A stretch of DNA of 41,499 nucleotides from Flavobacteriales bacterium. GTDB lineage: Bacteria > Bacteroidota > Bacteroidia > Flavobacteriales_D > Crocinitomicaceae. Below, piece by piece: positions 10,861 through 15,975 of this stretch. Within the stretch, counting starts at the first letter, position 1, and every line of letters begins with the position of its first letter. Location of the stretch: the NCBI GenBank assembly GCA_947460825.1, contig CANHHA010000024.1:1-41499 (forward strand), read 5' to 3'. The translations under genes and the position numbers were made by a program. A model generated the notes under the pieces. The model saw nothing but the letters and a program-made list of their open reading frames with translations. It was not told where the DNA came from and did no database searches.

Positions 10861-11658
10861 GATGACACAGAAGTTACTTTCGCCAACTTTACTGCAGTAG
10901 ATTCAGCCGGTTGTGGCCCATTCTTGGCTCAATTTACGAACCTATCCTTGGGCGAAAACTTGTCTTATTTCTGGTCTTTCGGAAATGGTCAAACCAGTAC
11001 GGAAGAAAACCCATCGGTAACGTTTGATGTGGGTGGACCGTATGATGTTACCCTTACCGTAACGAATGCATTTGGTTGTGTATCTACCATGGTAGAATCT
11101 GGTTACATTGTTTCCTATGCAAGTCCAAACGCGGCATTTACCATATCAAGTACTGGGGTTGATTATTATTCTGGGTTAGTAGAGTTTATTAATAATTCGG
11201 TGAATGCTCAATTCTATACCTGGGATTTTGGACATTTATCGAATGGATCAACGGAGGTTAATCCAACGTACTACTATCCACAGTGGACCGAAGGCGATTA
11301 TATCGTTACCCTGGTGGCGACAGATACAAACGGCTGTAATGATCAAGCGCAATTATTAATTAGCTCATCTGAAACGGTAAGACTTAATGTGCCAAATACA
11401 GTTACTATTGACGATAATGGATTAAATGAACTCTTCTTCCCTGTGTTCTCTAATTTTGAAGAAATATTGAACTTCAAACTTGAAATTTTCAATCGTTGGG
11501 GCGAACTGATCTTTGACACAAAAGATATTCAAGGAGGTTGGAACGGAACATATAACGGTGTGGCTGTGCAATCTGGTACCTATACTTGGAAAGTCACTTA
11601 CAAAGACTTAGAGGGCTTCGATTATCAGGCAGTAGGGCACGTCAACGTATTGCGTTAA
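1..11658 (+). CDS. Giant SprB-like T9SS surface adhesin, 5' end outside the window
   Basis: The reading frame is open from base 1 to the TAA at 11656-11658, giving at least 3885 residues. An internal TTG at 121 is not the start, because in-frame repeat sequence precedes it. Codons 1 to about 3620 hold about 42 SprB-type repeats of roughly 86 residues. Each begins with a C-x-G-x-x-x-G-x-I block followed by GGT-x-PY, and ends with AGTY, TDANGC and I-x-x-P. Two PKD-like domains follow (about codons 3630-3790, with W-S/D-FG cores). The last ~90 residues form a gliding-motility type C-terminal (type B sorting) domain, with FNRWGELIF and GTYTWKVTYKD. Proteins of this family are exported by the type IX secretion system; SprB of Flavobacterium johnsoniae is a mobile adhesin that drives gliding. 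Whether this one is a motility adhesin or a fixed surface filament cannot be told from sequence. No PorP/SprF-type partner gene lies just downstream. Confidence 0.92.
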   Translation, partial: DVLCAGQSTGSINLSVSGGTPLVGGGYNYSWTGTGGYSSSLEDITGLSTGTYSVTVTDANNCTASLLNIDITESPALTLTGSVTQIACVGVNSGGINVTLGGGTPVYSYSWTGPNSYTNTTQDISTLGPGTYNLTVTDVNLCSIAGNWTITNPLTSPSIQNINFQNVNCFGDNTGSISFLATGGTPDYDVLLNSFLQGNIALSGGTFNIPSLAAGTYTLQIVDYNGCIDTEPITISQPNSAVVAVVDSVNNVTCNGLSDGEIFATISGGTAPYSYMWSVVGGVGGPIPAGEMASEDPQGLPNGNYQLLVTDALGCTTTVITALTEPPPINIVWTDSGPLCDGNSLGFINLQLSGGTPNATSPLYNTTWVWAPLQNPGINCSATIIPNNTFNPSSLTCGIYTVTVTDANGCQAQYTDSIIITPTPFQANFTSTNIQCFGQTNGSISVTPTTGTAPFDVVITPGVGPAINPPGAEIFAVNNSYSANNLAPGTYLVTITDNNGCQDDATITITAPQSPIVASILSPVDVSCFGDNDGSFIVGINGGTAPYTINVDPVGAAPPFSTNLNQVSNLSANSYSVTVLDVNQCASAAVTAIINQPAALQTTITGSTINCFGECNGGIASGVSGGTSPYNYQWTSGANTWNTQNISGLCAGSYQFNVTDANGCVLNDSYTITQPPSSLVVNILDTVDVSCYGANDGEIIIAINGGTANYTVTLGAASQTIDPNLDNTATFSNLSPGVYVLTVTDALGCVETINFDVDTPPALTLNVVPTNILCAGQNTGALLITANGGEPSLSYVITGPTPSSGFYPPPANPIPSLSAGSYTVVVTDANGCSITVSTNITVPNPIQIDEQVIPVNCHGQATGQIIPTVTGGAGGYTYSWVASSGGVLTAGASAASQLNIPAGTYQFTVTDANNCQLTETYVVTEPQFPLSASIVQPITNVNCANAGNGQITIAISGGTPTYTVNGGAPVIGNTAIFPNLSGGSYSFTVTDINGCQVQLNQLITEPAPLTLGISSTNVLCFGASTGALEFTTSGGTAPINYTVVGPPNSSGTIPTTSLTTTQVGTPVAGVLPAGNYAVNIIDANGCTNTISTTITQPQPIVVQGTVTPILCFGQGAGAISTTTSGGVPPYTYLWSNSNPTPNITGVPAGSYTLTVTDANGCTNIRNFAINQPVSALSMNLTTPVNISCNGANDGSVQVTASGGTAGYQVTYQRTTPPGPLVSPAGVEIPLSGGAYTVSGLSAGNYTLTVVDANGCSTQNTFTITEPPAFGATVSANTILCNPGNTGVLTITTPPGSYPVTYVINGPGGPSSGNINTSPFLLNNLPGGNYSIDLTYNNGLCTQQLSATINQPANPITVIPTVTDVPCAGVNSGSICLNVTGGTGPYSYAWSIPGNTSCQNNLAPGTYNVTVTDANNCPLPNTFTISGPVSPLVADSSFTNVLCWSESTGTITITANGGSPSYTLTSATLLPASTTINLTGGTYQYTNVAAGTHTVLITDANGCTDSETITITQPQNPVNVVNLTATDVQCYGDMNGSIAFNVTGGTAPYTVVWSAVGLPAVCSVPASSVTNAGIISATGLCQGSYSVNITDLNGCPYSFAQSIIAPNLPLTASATQTNILCHGQCTGVATTVPSGGTAPYQHSWSNGQTTPSITGLCIGDYYDTITDANGCEIIVQFSITAPAQPMVVTISDIDVDCFDNASGSITVSATGGTPGYNVSWTPGPPFPVAGLEILNSGDTYTIPGLLAGTYTLNVQDLNNCPFTQNVIISQPAALTYSIASTNVTCNGASNGSINVTVNGGVLPYTYLWNSTAGSPCSIPINQANATGLCPGIYDVLVTDANGCQINTGATITEPDLLVISVVNDTVYCLPGTGTVQAAVSGGTPTYTVTWQNVSGTNIGTGLSLGNLAPGVYNAVVVDANNCQNTAPFNIIGPAAPLTAAISHTNETCTNNNDGTITIIPSGGTAPFDITGSPWNGPTTVAVSGGNAVSNNMVAGSYTYTITDAYGCQITVSTTITQPTYLQVALQVTNVTCHNANNGIIQITPSGSVPNYTVTWISGPNSGPCALPVTSIISGATSVNNLCPGVYVFSVTDANGCDTTLSATISEPQPLVLTPTSNDDPCNDANCQGSAGVSVTGGIAPYTYLWTGGASTSSVGQLCVGVYNVTVTDANGCAQSASVTINQPAQALSAIVTTTNETCNGLGNGTLTVSPNGGTAPYTIVGFTTPWGGPSNINFAGGTSTWTGVSAGTYQVEITDANGCQISVIGTVTEPTPLAVAVTPFDVTCYGLNNGYVQLGITGATPSYNLTWLSGPNTGPCQLPVNLTVAANAILPNYTSTNLCPGVYDFVVTDANGCDDILSFTINEPPAIVLSATTIDVLCHGDASGQASITATGGTPGYTYNWVALVGSIPAGQATNQTIGTPTNPNGIPTGTYEVTVTDANGCPATETVNINQPATPLLALIDHTDELCFPVPNQVSTGTITIGANGGTGPYTITGNNLVWTGPSTIVAQSMLFPNPVSGQTMTGVASNLAGAPYSFTVTDNHGCTSTVSVIVGSPAALSVITTPTNILCNGNNDGAINVAPSGGVSPYNINWISGPTGPGCVLPVTLTTNNNVSTPPSLCPGTYVMDIVDANGCVLSTSETILEPANPVNIIYSENHVLCYGEFSGEINTQVSGGTGPYTYTWSTVSTWNSGPYAIPFPTNPNQGSPNHPFGLPAGTYMVVVNDANGNSGGCTDFAVITITQPATPVAGALTPHAVDCNSNATGSIDISASGGVGPYTVTGVGHNFTGTILLPGGSITETGLIAGNYFYDVTDANGCTITLTTIVSQPAPLVVSLNNVVDVSCIPGSFNGQIDLTVVGGNSYYSYNWITAALPPFPLPLTTPVGGPSVSNLYPGIYTVTVTDLLGCQSTLQVTVNQFPGFTVTSTIGDVQCHGDQTGSINLQLNGGTPNFTFQWTGPNGYTSVFQNIIGLGVGQYNVIVTDGAGCTVPLTATISEPSSALTSTVISSNVACYGDNSGSISITATGGTPFAGPNPYTYDWYLNGLFLSTAQSLTNLFPGIYVCHITDANGCILTEQVEITQPLTALTYSVNTTDVTCFGGSNGAIDITVSGGTGAPYSLLWNTGETTEDLANLSAGTYTLTITDAGPCVVTTAPITIIQPTPIVITPSILNVGCHGEASGMITTQVSGGTVSISAGYTYLWSTVNGVIPAGQSTLPNIGSTMHPFGLTPGNYNLVVTDANGCTSSLVATVIQPLAPLYIASTYTNVDCFGDSSGSISVYAEGGTLPYNVSWSGTVAGDPFGFEILSNPGTYTISSLPAGTYNFQVVDQNGCSLAGGAVITQNSLIDTVNTAIDSIFCANSSDGFISVSITGGIPNALGAPYTIVWAGVDASGNAIPMLFTTIAGNTTTTSNLVAGTYTLTVTDAINCTRTFTYVMTEIVVSLSNVVDNDILCKGQCTGEIEFEPIGGNANYTVSVFPIGQPAANTITITEQDLQGSATGMFSLGGLCPGQYYVLITDANNCSSNTPAITITEPSTVFSPSVNVISNSGCNDNAGILNVQVMGGTPGYNVAWHNITDPNIVSPAGTEINQSPGNYLITGLSSGLIEVLVTDNVGCEIVDTVEIDDTEVTFANFTAVDSAGCGPFLAQFTNLSLGENLSYFWSFGNGQTSTEENPSVTFDVGGPYDVTLTVTNAFGCVSTMVESGYIVSYASPNAAFTISSTGVDYYSGLVEFINNSVNAQFYTWDFGHLSNGSTEVNPTYYYPQWTEGDYIVTLVATDTNGCNDQAQLLISSSETVRLNVPNTVTIDDNGLNELFFPVFSNFEEILNFKLEIFNRWGELIFDTKDIQGGWNGTYNGVAVQSGTYTWKVTYKDLEGFDYQAVGHVNVLR
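5830..9018 (+). repeat. Higher-order repeat: superunits of three SprB repeats
   Basis: Within the adhesin, three consecutive repeat types recur in the same order. Type A starts NETC or DELC and has a W-x-GP motif instead of the usual Y-x-W. Type B has W-I/L-SGP, an extra cysteine before LPV, and LCPG-x-Y. Type C has DD-x-C or VLC. Superunits start near 5830, 6580 and 7390; a more degenerate fourth starts near 8260 and ends near 9018. Their lengths are about 750, 810, 870 and 760 bp. This suggests block duplication of a trimer followed by divergence. Confidence 0.65.
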
Positions 11659-11662
11659 GTCG

Positions 11663-11670
11663 TATCTTTG
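11663..11670 (+). promoter_or_regulatory. Bacteroidota -7 box (TATCTTTG) for the bacilliredoxin gene
   Basis: TATCTTTG matches the Bacteroidota -7 consensus TAnnTTTG. It starts 5 bases after the adhesin stop codon and ends 17 bases before the ATG at 11688. No clear TTTG -33 box is visible at the usual 19-base spacing, since that stretch is still adhesin coding sequence. Confidence 0.55.
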
Positions 11671-11687
11671 TAAAAAAAACATCAACC

Positions 11688-12104
11688 ATGTATCCAATAG
11701 AAATAGTACAACCCATGAAGAATGACCTAACAAGTGTTGGGTTTAATGAATTAACCACCGCTGAAGCGGTTGATCAGGCCGTTTCGAATTCAACGGGAAC
11801 GATGTTAATGGTTGTAAATTCTGTGTGTGGATGTGCAGCAGGCAACATGCGTCCAGGAGTAAAAAAGTCCTTGGAACACGCCTTGATTCCGAACGAATTA
11901 TATACCGTATTTGCTGGATTTGATACGGAAGCGACAAACCAAGCGCGAAAATATTTTTTACCCTATCCTCCGTCATCGCCTTCAATTGGTGTGTTTCATA
12001 ATGGCGCATTAGTACATTTCTTAGAGCGTCATCACATCGAAGGAGCAACCGCCGGAATGATTTCAGAAAATCTAAAGGCGGCGTATGATGAATATTGCAA
12101 GTGA
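11688..12104 (+). CDS. Bacilliredoxin, BrxA/BrxB (YphP) family
   Basis: This is a 138-residue cytoplasmic protein of the usual length for the BrxA/BrxB family. The signature VNSVCGCAAGNMRPG carries the C-G-C active site at Cys47 and Cys49. In this family these cysteines remove bacillithiol from S-bacillithiolated proteins under thiol stress. The ATG at 11688 was chosen because the family N-terminus (MYPIEIVQPM) begins there; the frame stays open further upstream only inside the adhesin gene. A -7 box 17 bases upstream gives it its own promoter. Its stop overlaps the GTG start of the ArsC-like gene, so the two are probably translationally coupled. Bacillithiol as the substrate is inferred from the family; no bsh genes are in the window. 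Confidence 0.9.
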   Translation: MYPIEIVQPMKNDLTSVGFNELTTAEAVDQAVSNSTGTMLMVVNSVCGCAAGNMRPGVKKSLEHALIPNELYTVFAGFDTEATNQARKYFLPYPPSSPSIGVFHNGALVHFLERHHIEGATAGMISENLKAAYDEYCK

Positions 12105-12451
12105 AGCGCGTTTATCAATTAAGCTCCTGTTCAACCTGTAAGCGAATTCTTGCTTCGGTTACTTGGCCAGCAGACATTGTTGTTATTGACATTAAGTTGC
12201 ACTCGATTCCCGCTGAGGTATTGGAGGATTTAAAAACACAATATGGGTCGTATGAAGCCGTGTTTTCAAAAAAAGCAAGGCGGTACACAGAGGTAAAAGC
12301 AAGCATAACCTGCGATGAAGATTACAAGTCCTTAATCCTATCTGATTATACGTTTTTAAGGCGTCCGGTGATAATTTATGAAGGCTTTTACTCGGTAGGT
12401 AATGACCGAAGCGCTGTGGAACAGATACAAGAACGATTTAAGGTTTCTTAA
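12101..12451 (+). CDS. ArsC/Spx-like thioredoxin-fold protein (arsenate reductase family)
   Basis: This is a 116-residue protein with a C-S-T-C motif (Cys10 and Cys13) right after the first beta strand and LKRP/LRRP-type cis-Pro context late in the chain (FLRRPVIIYEG). That is the pattern of the ArsC-family proteins of Bacteroidota. I chose the GTG at 12101 because it overlaps the preceding TGA as GTGA and gives the usual N-terminus, K-R-V-Y-Q-L. A TTG at 12095 would add only two residues. Arsenate reduction is not demonstrated; a general thiol-disulfide or Spx-like role fits equally well. The 3' end overlaps the convergent flippase gene by 14 bases. Confidence 0.75.
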   Translation: MKRVYQLSSCSTCKRILASVTWPADIVVIDIKLHSIPAEVLEDLKTQYGSYEAVFSKKARRYTEVKASITCDEDYKSLILSDYTFLRRPVIIYEGFYSVGNDRSAVEQIQERFKVS

Positions 12452-13919
12452 AGCGAAATAATGCACGTTCGTTTCGGTAAACTAGGTAAATAAAACCTAG
12501 AATCATTAAATTTCCAAGGAGTAAAAGAGGCCCATTGAAGCCTTTTAATGGCACATTCATCCACATTCTAAGCAAGCTAAAAAGACAGTATATCCCGATT
12601 GAACCACCTATATACACGTAGAATTTGCGCACATCATATGGAATCGGATAATATTTTTTCCCCAAATAAAACGAAATGATCATTTGTGCCATGTAAGCCA
12701 ATAACGTAGCCCAGGCACTTGCCATATACCCATACATTGGAATAAAAAGTACATTAACCAAAATCGTAATTCCAGCACCGATTAGTGCGATATAGGCCCC
12801 AAACTTAGTTTGATTAGAAAGTTTATACCAGACACTTTGATTATAATAAATACCTAAACAAACATTGGCGAGTAGTAAAATTGGAACAACGTTGAGTCCA
12901 ACATAATACGCCTCTTTACGAATGAAGAATTTAAAGATTCCGAGGTTTATTGAAACAAACAAAAAGGCAAGACATACGAGGGCAATAAAGACATTCATTG
13001 TTCGCACGAATACCACATTTCTATCTTGATTTTTTAGCTGAGCAAAGAAAAAAGGTTCAGCGGCATAGCGATAAGCTTGAAGAAAAATAGTTACAAGCAT
13101 GGCTAATTTATAGCACGCACTATAGATGCCCACTTGAGCGGTTGCCTGTTCAAGGGAATTTGGAATATCGGGGTTATACAGAATCTGTTTTAATAATACG
13201 CGATCAAGCGTTTCGTTGATGATACCGGCAAAGCCCGCAATAACCAGGGGCCAAGAATACACCAACATTTGTTTAATCAGCACCCAATCAAGGATTAATT
13301 TTACGCGTGACACAATATCATAAACAAGGACGAGCTTTAGGCCAGAAGCCAATAAATTTGCAATTAAAATGAACATGATTCCTTCTTCGGGTCGACTTGG
13401 ATTAAAGTATGCTAAAAGAAAGATTAGATTTAATAGAATATTCAGTAAAACAGATGAAAGCTGAATAGTCACAAAGCGTTTGGCTCGGTTTTCTGCACGT
13501 AACTTTGCCAAAGGCAACGATGCAATCGCATCGATACAAACAATACCACCAATAAGAATGATATATTCGGTGTGTTCTCGGTAAAGCATCCATTTTGCAA
13601 TCCAAGGATTGGTTATATACAGGACCAGAAAAAAAGCGGCATTAACGAAAGCAACGGGAATAAAACTGCTGTTGAACACACGATCCGGATCCTCATGTTG
13701 TTGTATAAACCGAAAATACGCCGTCTCCATGCCTAAAGGCAATAAGACGATTAAAAATGCAACATACGCGTATAAATCAGAAAGCACCCCATAGTCGGCG
13801 GGGTTTGCGAATATAGCCGTATATAGAGGAACCAATAAATAATTTAAAAACCTCCCAACAATACTTGGCAGGCCATACATCGCGGTTTGACCTAATAACT
13901 TTGTTAGGGGAGCGCTCAT
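12438..13919 (-). CDS. Polysaccharide/lipopolysaccharide flippase (MATE/Wzx-like)
   Basis: This 493-residue protein is almost entirely hydrophobic, with about 12-14 membrane helices. It starts with LLGQTAMYGLPSIVGRFLNY, the typical entry of oligosaccharide flippases of the MOP superfamily in Bacteroidota. The family moves lipid-linked sugar precursors across the inner membrane for surface polysaccharide assembly. A C-terminal polysaccharide-biosynthesis domain with Tyr-rich helices follows (around residues 350-480). Its ATG shares one base with the stop of the enoyl-CoA hydratase gene (TAATG), so the two are co-transcribed and probably coupled. No glycosyltransferases lie nearby, so the sugar substrate is unknown. 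Confidence 0.85.
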   Translation of the reverse strand: MSAPLTKLLGQTAMYGLPSIVGRFLNYLLVPLYTAIFANPADYGVLSDLYAYVAFLIVLLPLGMETAYFRFIQQHEDPDRVFNSSFIPVAFVNAAFFLVLYITNPWIAKWMLYREHTEYIILIGGIVCIDAIASLPLAKLRAENRAKRFVTIQLSSVLLNILLNLIFLLAYFNPSRPEEGIMFILIANLLASGLKLVLVYDIVSRVKLILDWVLIKQMLVYSWPLVIAGFAGIINETLDRVLLKQILYNPDIPNSLEQATAQVGIYSACYKLAMLVTIFLQAYRYAAEPFFFAQLKNQDRNVVFVRTMNVFIALVCLAFLFVSINLGIFKFFIRKEAYYVGLNVVPILLLANVCLGIYYNQSVWYKLSNQTKFGAYIALIGAGITILVNVLFIPMYGYMASAWATLLAYMAQMIISFYLGKKYYPIPYDVRKFYVYIGGSIGIYCLFSLLRMWMNVPLKGFNGPLLLLGNLMILGFIYLVYRNERALFRFKKP

Positions 13920-14692
13920 TAATCCCTAAAGTTTGCTTTTTGCTTTGTTAAAAACGCGTCTGTTCCAATTTGGAAATCTTTGGTACCGAAACAACTCGCG
14001 AAAAGTTCAATTTCTGTATTCAATCCATGTTGTGTTTGGAATCCAGCGTTTACAGCGGTAATCGCTGTAGCAATTGCATTAGGAGAGTTTTTCAGAATTT
14101 TATGAGCTAAAGCGCTTGCCTCATCTTTTAATACGTCCTGTTCAACCACATTATTTACGAGCCCCCATTGGGACGCTTGGTCTGCAGAAATCATTTCTCC
14201 GGTAAAAATAAGCTGATTTGCTCTTCCTCTTCCGATGAGTAGGGGAAGGCGTTGTGTTCCGCCATACCCGGGAATTACGCCTAACGAAACTTCCGGTAAG
14301 CCCATACGCGCATTGGATGATGCAATCCGAATATGACACGCCATGGCTAACTCCAATCCTCCTCCCAGGGCGAATCCATTAATTACGGCAATGGTAGGTT
14401 TATTCATTTGCTCCAATGCATTAAACAACAATTCTTGCCCAGTAGCGGCCAATTCACCTCCTTGAGCAACGGTATAGCCTGCAAATTCTTTAATATCGGC
14501 ACCCGCGACGAACGCCTTATCTCCAGAACCGGTTATACAAACTACGCCAATTTCCCCATCCAAGGAGATCGCACCAAGTACATGATTTAATTCTGAGATG
14601 GTTTGTTTATTGAGTGCATTTAAAAAAGCAGGCCTATTTATGGTAATCCAACCAATTTTTCCAACTTTTTCAAAGAGAATATTTTCGTACAT
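13919..14692 (-). CDS. Enoyl-CoA hydratase/isomerase family protein
   Basis: This 257-residue protein has the standard crotonase length. The oxyanion-hole motif is AGADIKEF (residues 63-70) together with ALGGGLELAMAC (about 108-119). Both catalytic glutamates are present: Glu114 in GGGLELA and Glu134 in GLPEVSLGVIPGYGGTQRL. Their spacing of 20 matches the classical Glu144/Glu164 pair of enoyl-CoA hydratase. It most likely hydrates 2-enoyl-CoA in fatty-acid or amino-acid breakdown; exact chain-length preference cannot be read. It is the first gene of a two-gene minus-strand unit with the flippase, a pairing without obvious functional logic. Confidence 0.9.
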   Translation of the reverse strand: MYENILFEKVGKIGWITINRPAFLNALNKQTISELNHVLGAISLDGEIGVVCITGSGDKAFVAGADIKEFAGYTVAQGGELAATGQELLFNALEQMNKPTIAVINGFALGGGLELAMACHIRIASSNARMGLPEVSLGVIPGYGGTQRLPLLIGRGRANQLIFTGEMISADQASQWGLVNNVVEQDVLKDEASALAHKILKNSPNAIATAITAVNAGFQTQHGLNTEIELFASCFGTKDFQIGTDAFLTKQKANFRD

Positions 14693-14826
14693 GCCATTTA
14701 ATTTATGCGTGTAAAAATAAAGGAATTTGACAAACCAACGCCTTTTTTACCTTGAATTATCCGACAACAAACGACTGACATTCGAAAGTAAACGAATAAA
14801 TACCGAACACCCGCCGTTAATGCCCC

Positions 14827-14842
14827 AACCTTTGCAAAGGAA
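14827..14842. promoter_or_regulatory. Palindromic divergent promoter-like element between echA-like and ssb genes
   Basis: The 12-base perfect palindrome CCTTTGCAAAGG (14829-14840) sits in the 192-base gap between the divergent enoyl-CoA hydratase and ssb genes. Read rightward it forms AACCTTTG, read leftward TTCCTTTG; each differs from the -7 consensus TAnnTTTG by one base. It may be a divergent promoter or an operator. No matching -33 box is evident at the normal spacing. Confidence 0.35.
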
Positions 14843-14884
14843 ACGGGTGAACACCCATATTTAACGTAATTAAAACACATACAC

Positions 14885-15238
14885 ATGAACAATTTAAAGA
14901 ATAAAGTGAATTTGATAGGAAGACTTGGCGTAAAGCCTGAAATCATGACGTTTGAAACCGGACGCAAACTTGCTCGGTTTTCATTAGCGACCAACGATCG
15001 ATATAAGGATAAGAATGGTGAGTGGCAAGAAGATGTACAGTGGCACAATGTTACCGTTTGGGGTAAGGTGGCCGATCGTGTGGAAAAACTTCTTGAGAAA
15101 GGCCAAGAAATCCTATTGGAGGGCAAAATATCCTATCAATCTTATGAGAATAACCAAGGAGAGAAGCGTTACTCCACCGTGATTGAGGGGAATGACTTTA
15201 TGTTATTAAACAAACCTTCTGGGGAAGTAAAAGCATAA
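14885..15238 (+). CDS. ssb: Single-stranded DNA-binding protein 1 (flavobacterial short type)
   Basis: This 117-residue OB-fold protein starts NLKNKVNLIGRLGVKPEI and contains WHNVTVWGKVADRVEKLL, the core SSB signature. It covers and protects single-stranded DNA during replication and repair. It is the most canonical of three tandem SSB genes here. It ends at KPSGEVKA, without the long disordered linker and acidic D-D-x-I-P-F tip that recruit partner proteins in E. coli SSB. Short SSBs of this type are common in Flavobacteriales. The next ssb gene begins only 3 bases after the stop. Confidence 0.9.
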   Translation: MNNLKNKVNLIGRLGVKPEIMTFETGRKLARFSLATNDRYKDKNGEWQEDVQWHNVTVWGKVADRVEKLLEKGQEILLEGKISYQSYENNQGEKRYSTVIEGNDFMLLNKPSGEVKA

Positions 15239-15241
15239 GGA

Positions 15242-15553
15242 ATGAATTTTGTTTCATTGATTGGAACCATAGAGAATCATCCAACCGAAGTTGAAACAAA
15301 CAAGGGTCAGAAACATGCAAGATTTAGGTTGATTACCAGTAACACGATCGTTACAGCTCAAGGAACCCCAAAAACACGTCGCGAAACGCATGATGTATTT
15401 GCATGGGGAAAATGGCATCAGGTAATATGCACCTATGGGCAACCTAACTTGCATGTGGCCATTGAAGGACGACTAGTAAATCGGTATACCCGATGGAATG
15501 GAAGGATAATTAAAATCACAGAAATAGAAATCAACGATTTAGTTATTATTTAA
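15242..15553 (+). CDS. Single-stranded DNA-binding protein 2, diverged paralogue
   Basis: This 103-residue protein shows the SSB OB-fold: FVSLIGTIENHP at the start, HARFRL in strand 2, then HDVFAWGKWHQV in place of the usual WHNVVAWGK, and VAIEGRLVNR. It is more diverged than its upstream neighbour; the Trp at the start of the WH motif is replaced. It ends in NDLVII, again with no acidic tail. The gap to ssb 1 is 3 bases and to ssb 3 is 64 bases. It may bind DNA as a homotetramer or mix with the neighbouring paralogues; that is inference. Confidence 0.82.
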   Translation: MNFVSLIGTIENHPTEVETNKGQKHARFRLITSNTIVTAQGTPKTRRETHDVFAWGKWHQVICTYGQPNLHVAIEGRLVNRYTRWNGRIIKITEIEINDLVII

Positions 15554-15617
15554 ACCAACGAGGGAGCGGTTGCGGCGCACATGAATTCGGCAACCAATCC
15601 CCTTTATATATAGCATC

Positions 15618-15935
15618 ATGAACAATTATGTAACCTTAATTGGAAGTATTTCAAAACCACCTTCGGTTAAACGCTTTGACGATGGAAGTAAGATAGCTCG
15701 GTTTTTAGTCACAACGCCAAAAATGTACCGTAAAAATGATGGGAAGTATGCCGCCAGATTAGATTGGCATCGCGTATTTGCCTGGGGCAACATGGCGTCG
15801 TTTGTTCAGGATCACGCGGAAGTAGGAAAGAAGGTTGCCATTCATGGTCGCCTCGTGAATCGAACATTTCTGGACCAACAGGGACGTCAACGAAGTTCAA
15901 CAGAAGTAGAGTTGCGTCAGATTATAGGCCTTTAA
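15618..15935 (+). CDS. Single-stranded DNA-binding protein 3, diverged paralogue
   Basis: This 105-residue OB-fold protein begins MNNYVTLIGSISKPPSVK and retains DWHRVFAWGNMASFV and KVAIHGRLVNRTF, which closely match the SSB core and resemble ssb 2 (GRLVNR in both). It ends in LRQIIGL, with no linker or acidic tip. A strong terminator follows 14 bases after the stop, so it is the last gene of the unit. The 64-base gap before it has no clear TAnnTTTG box, so it is probably transcribed with ssb 1 and 2. Confidence 0.85.
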   Translation: MNNYVTLIGSISKPPSVKRFDDGSKIARFLVTTPKMYRKNDGKYAARLDWHRVFAWGNMASFVQDHAEVGKKVAIHGRLVNRTFLDQQGRQRSSTEVELRQIIGL

Positions 15936-15949
15936 GTTATTTTATTTGG

Positions 15950-15973
15950 AAGCCCGGGAAACCGGGCTTTTTT
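15950..15973 (+). terminator. Rho-independent terminator after the ssb cluster
   Basis: A hairpin with stem AAGCCCGG/CCGGGCTT and GAAA loop is followed by a run of T on the plus strand. The stop of the convergent outer-membrane protein gene is 3 bases away. The other strand has only a weak T run (CTTCCAAAT), so the terminator mainly serves the ssb genes. Confidence 0.9.
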
Positions 15974-15975
15974 GA

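Noticed and set aside
11586..11687. Longer N-terminus for the bacilliredoxin
   Set aside because: The extra residues lie inside the adhesin coding region; the family N-terminus begins at the ATG at 11688, just after a -7 box.
14698..15126. 142-residue reading frame antisense to the first ssb gene
   Set aside because: It is a shadow of the well-supported ssb gene, with no recognisable domain.
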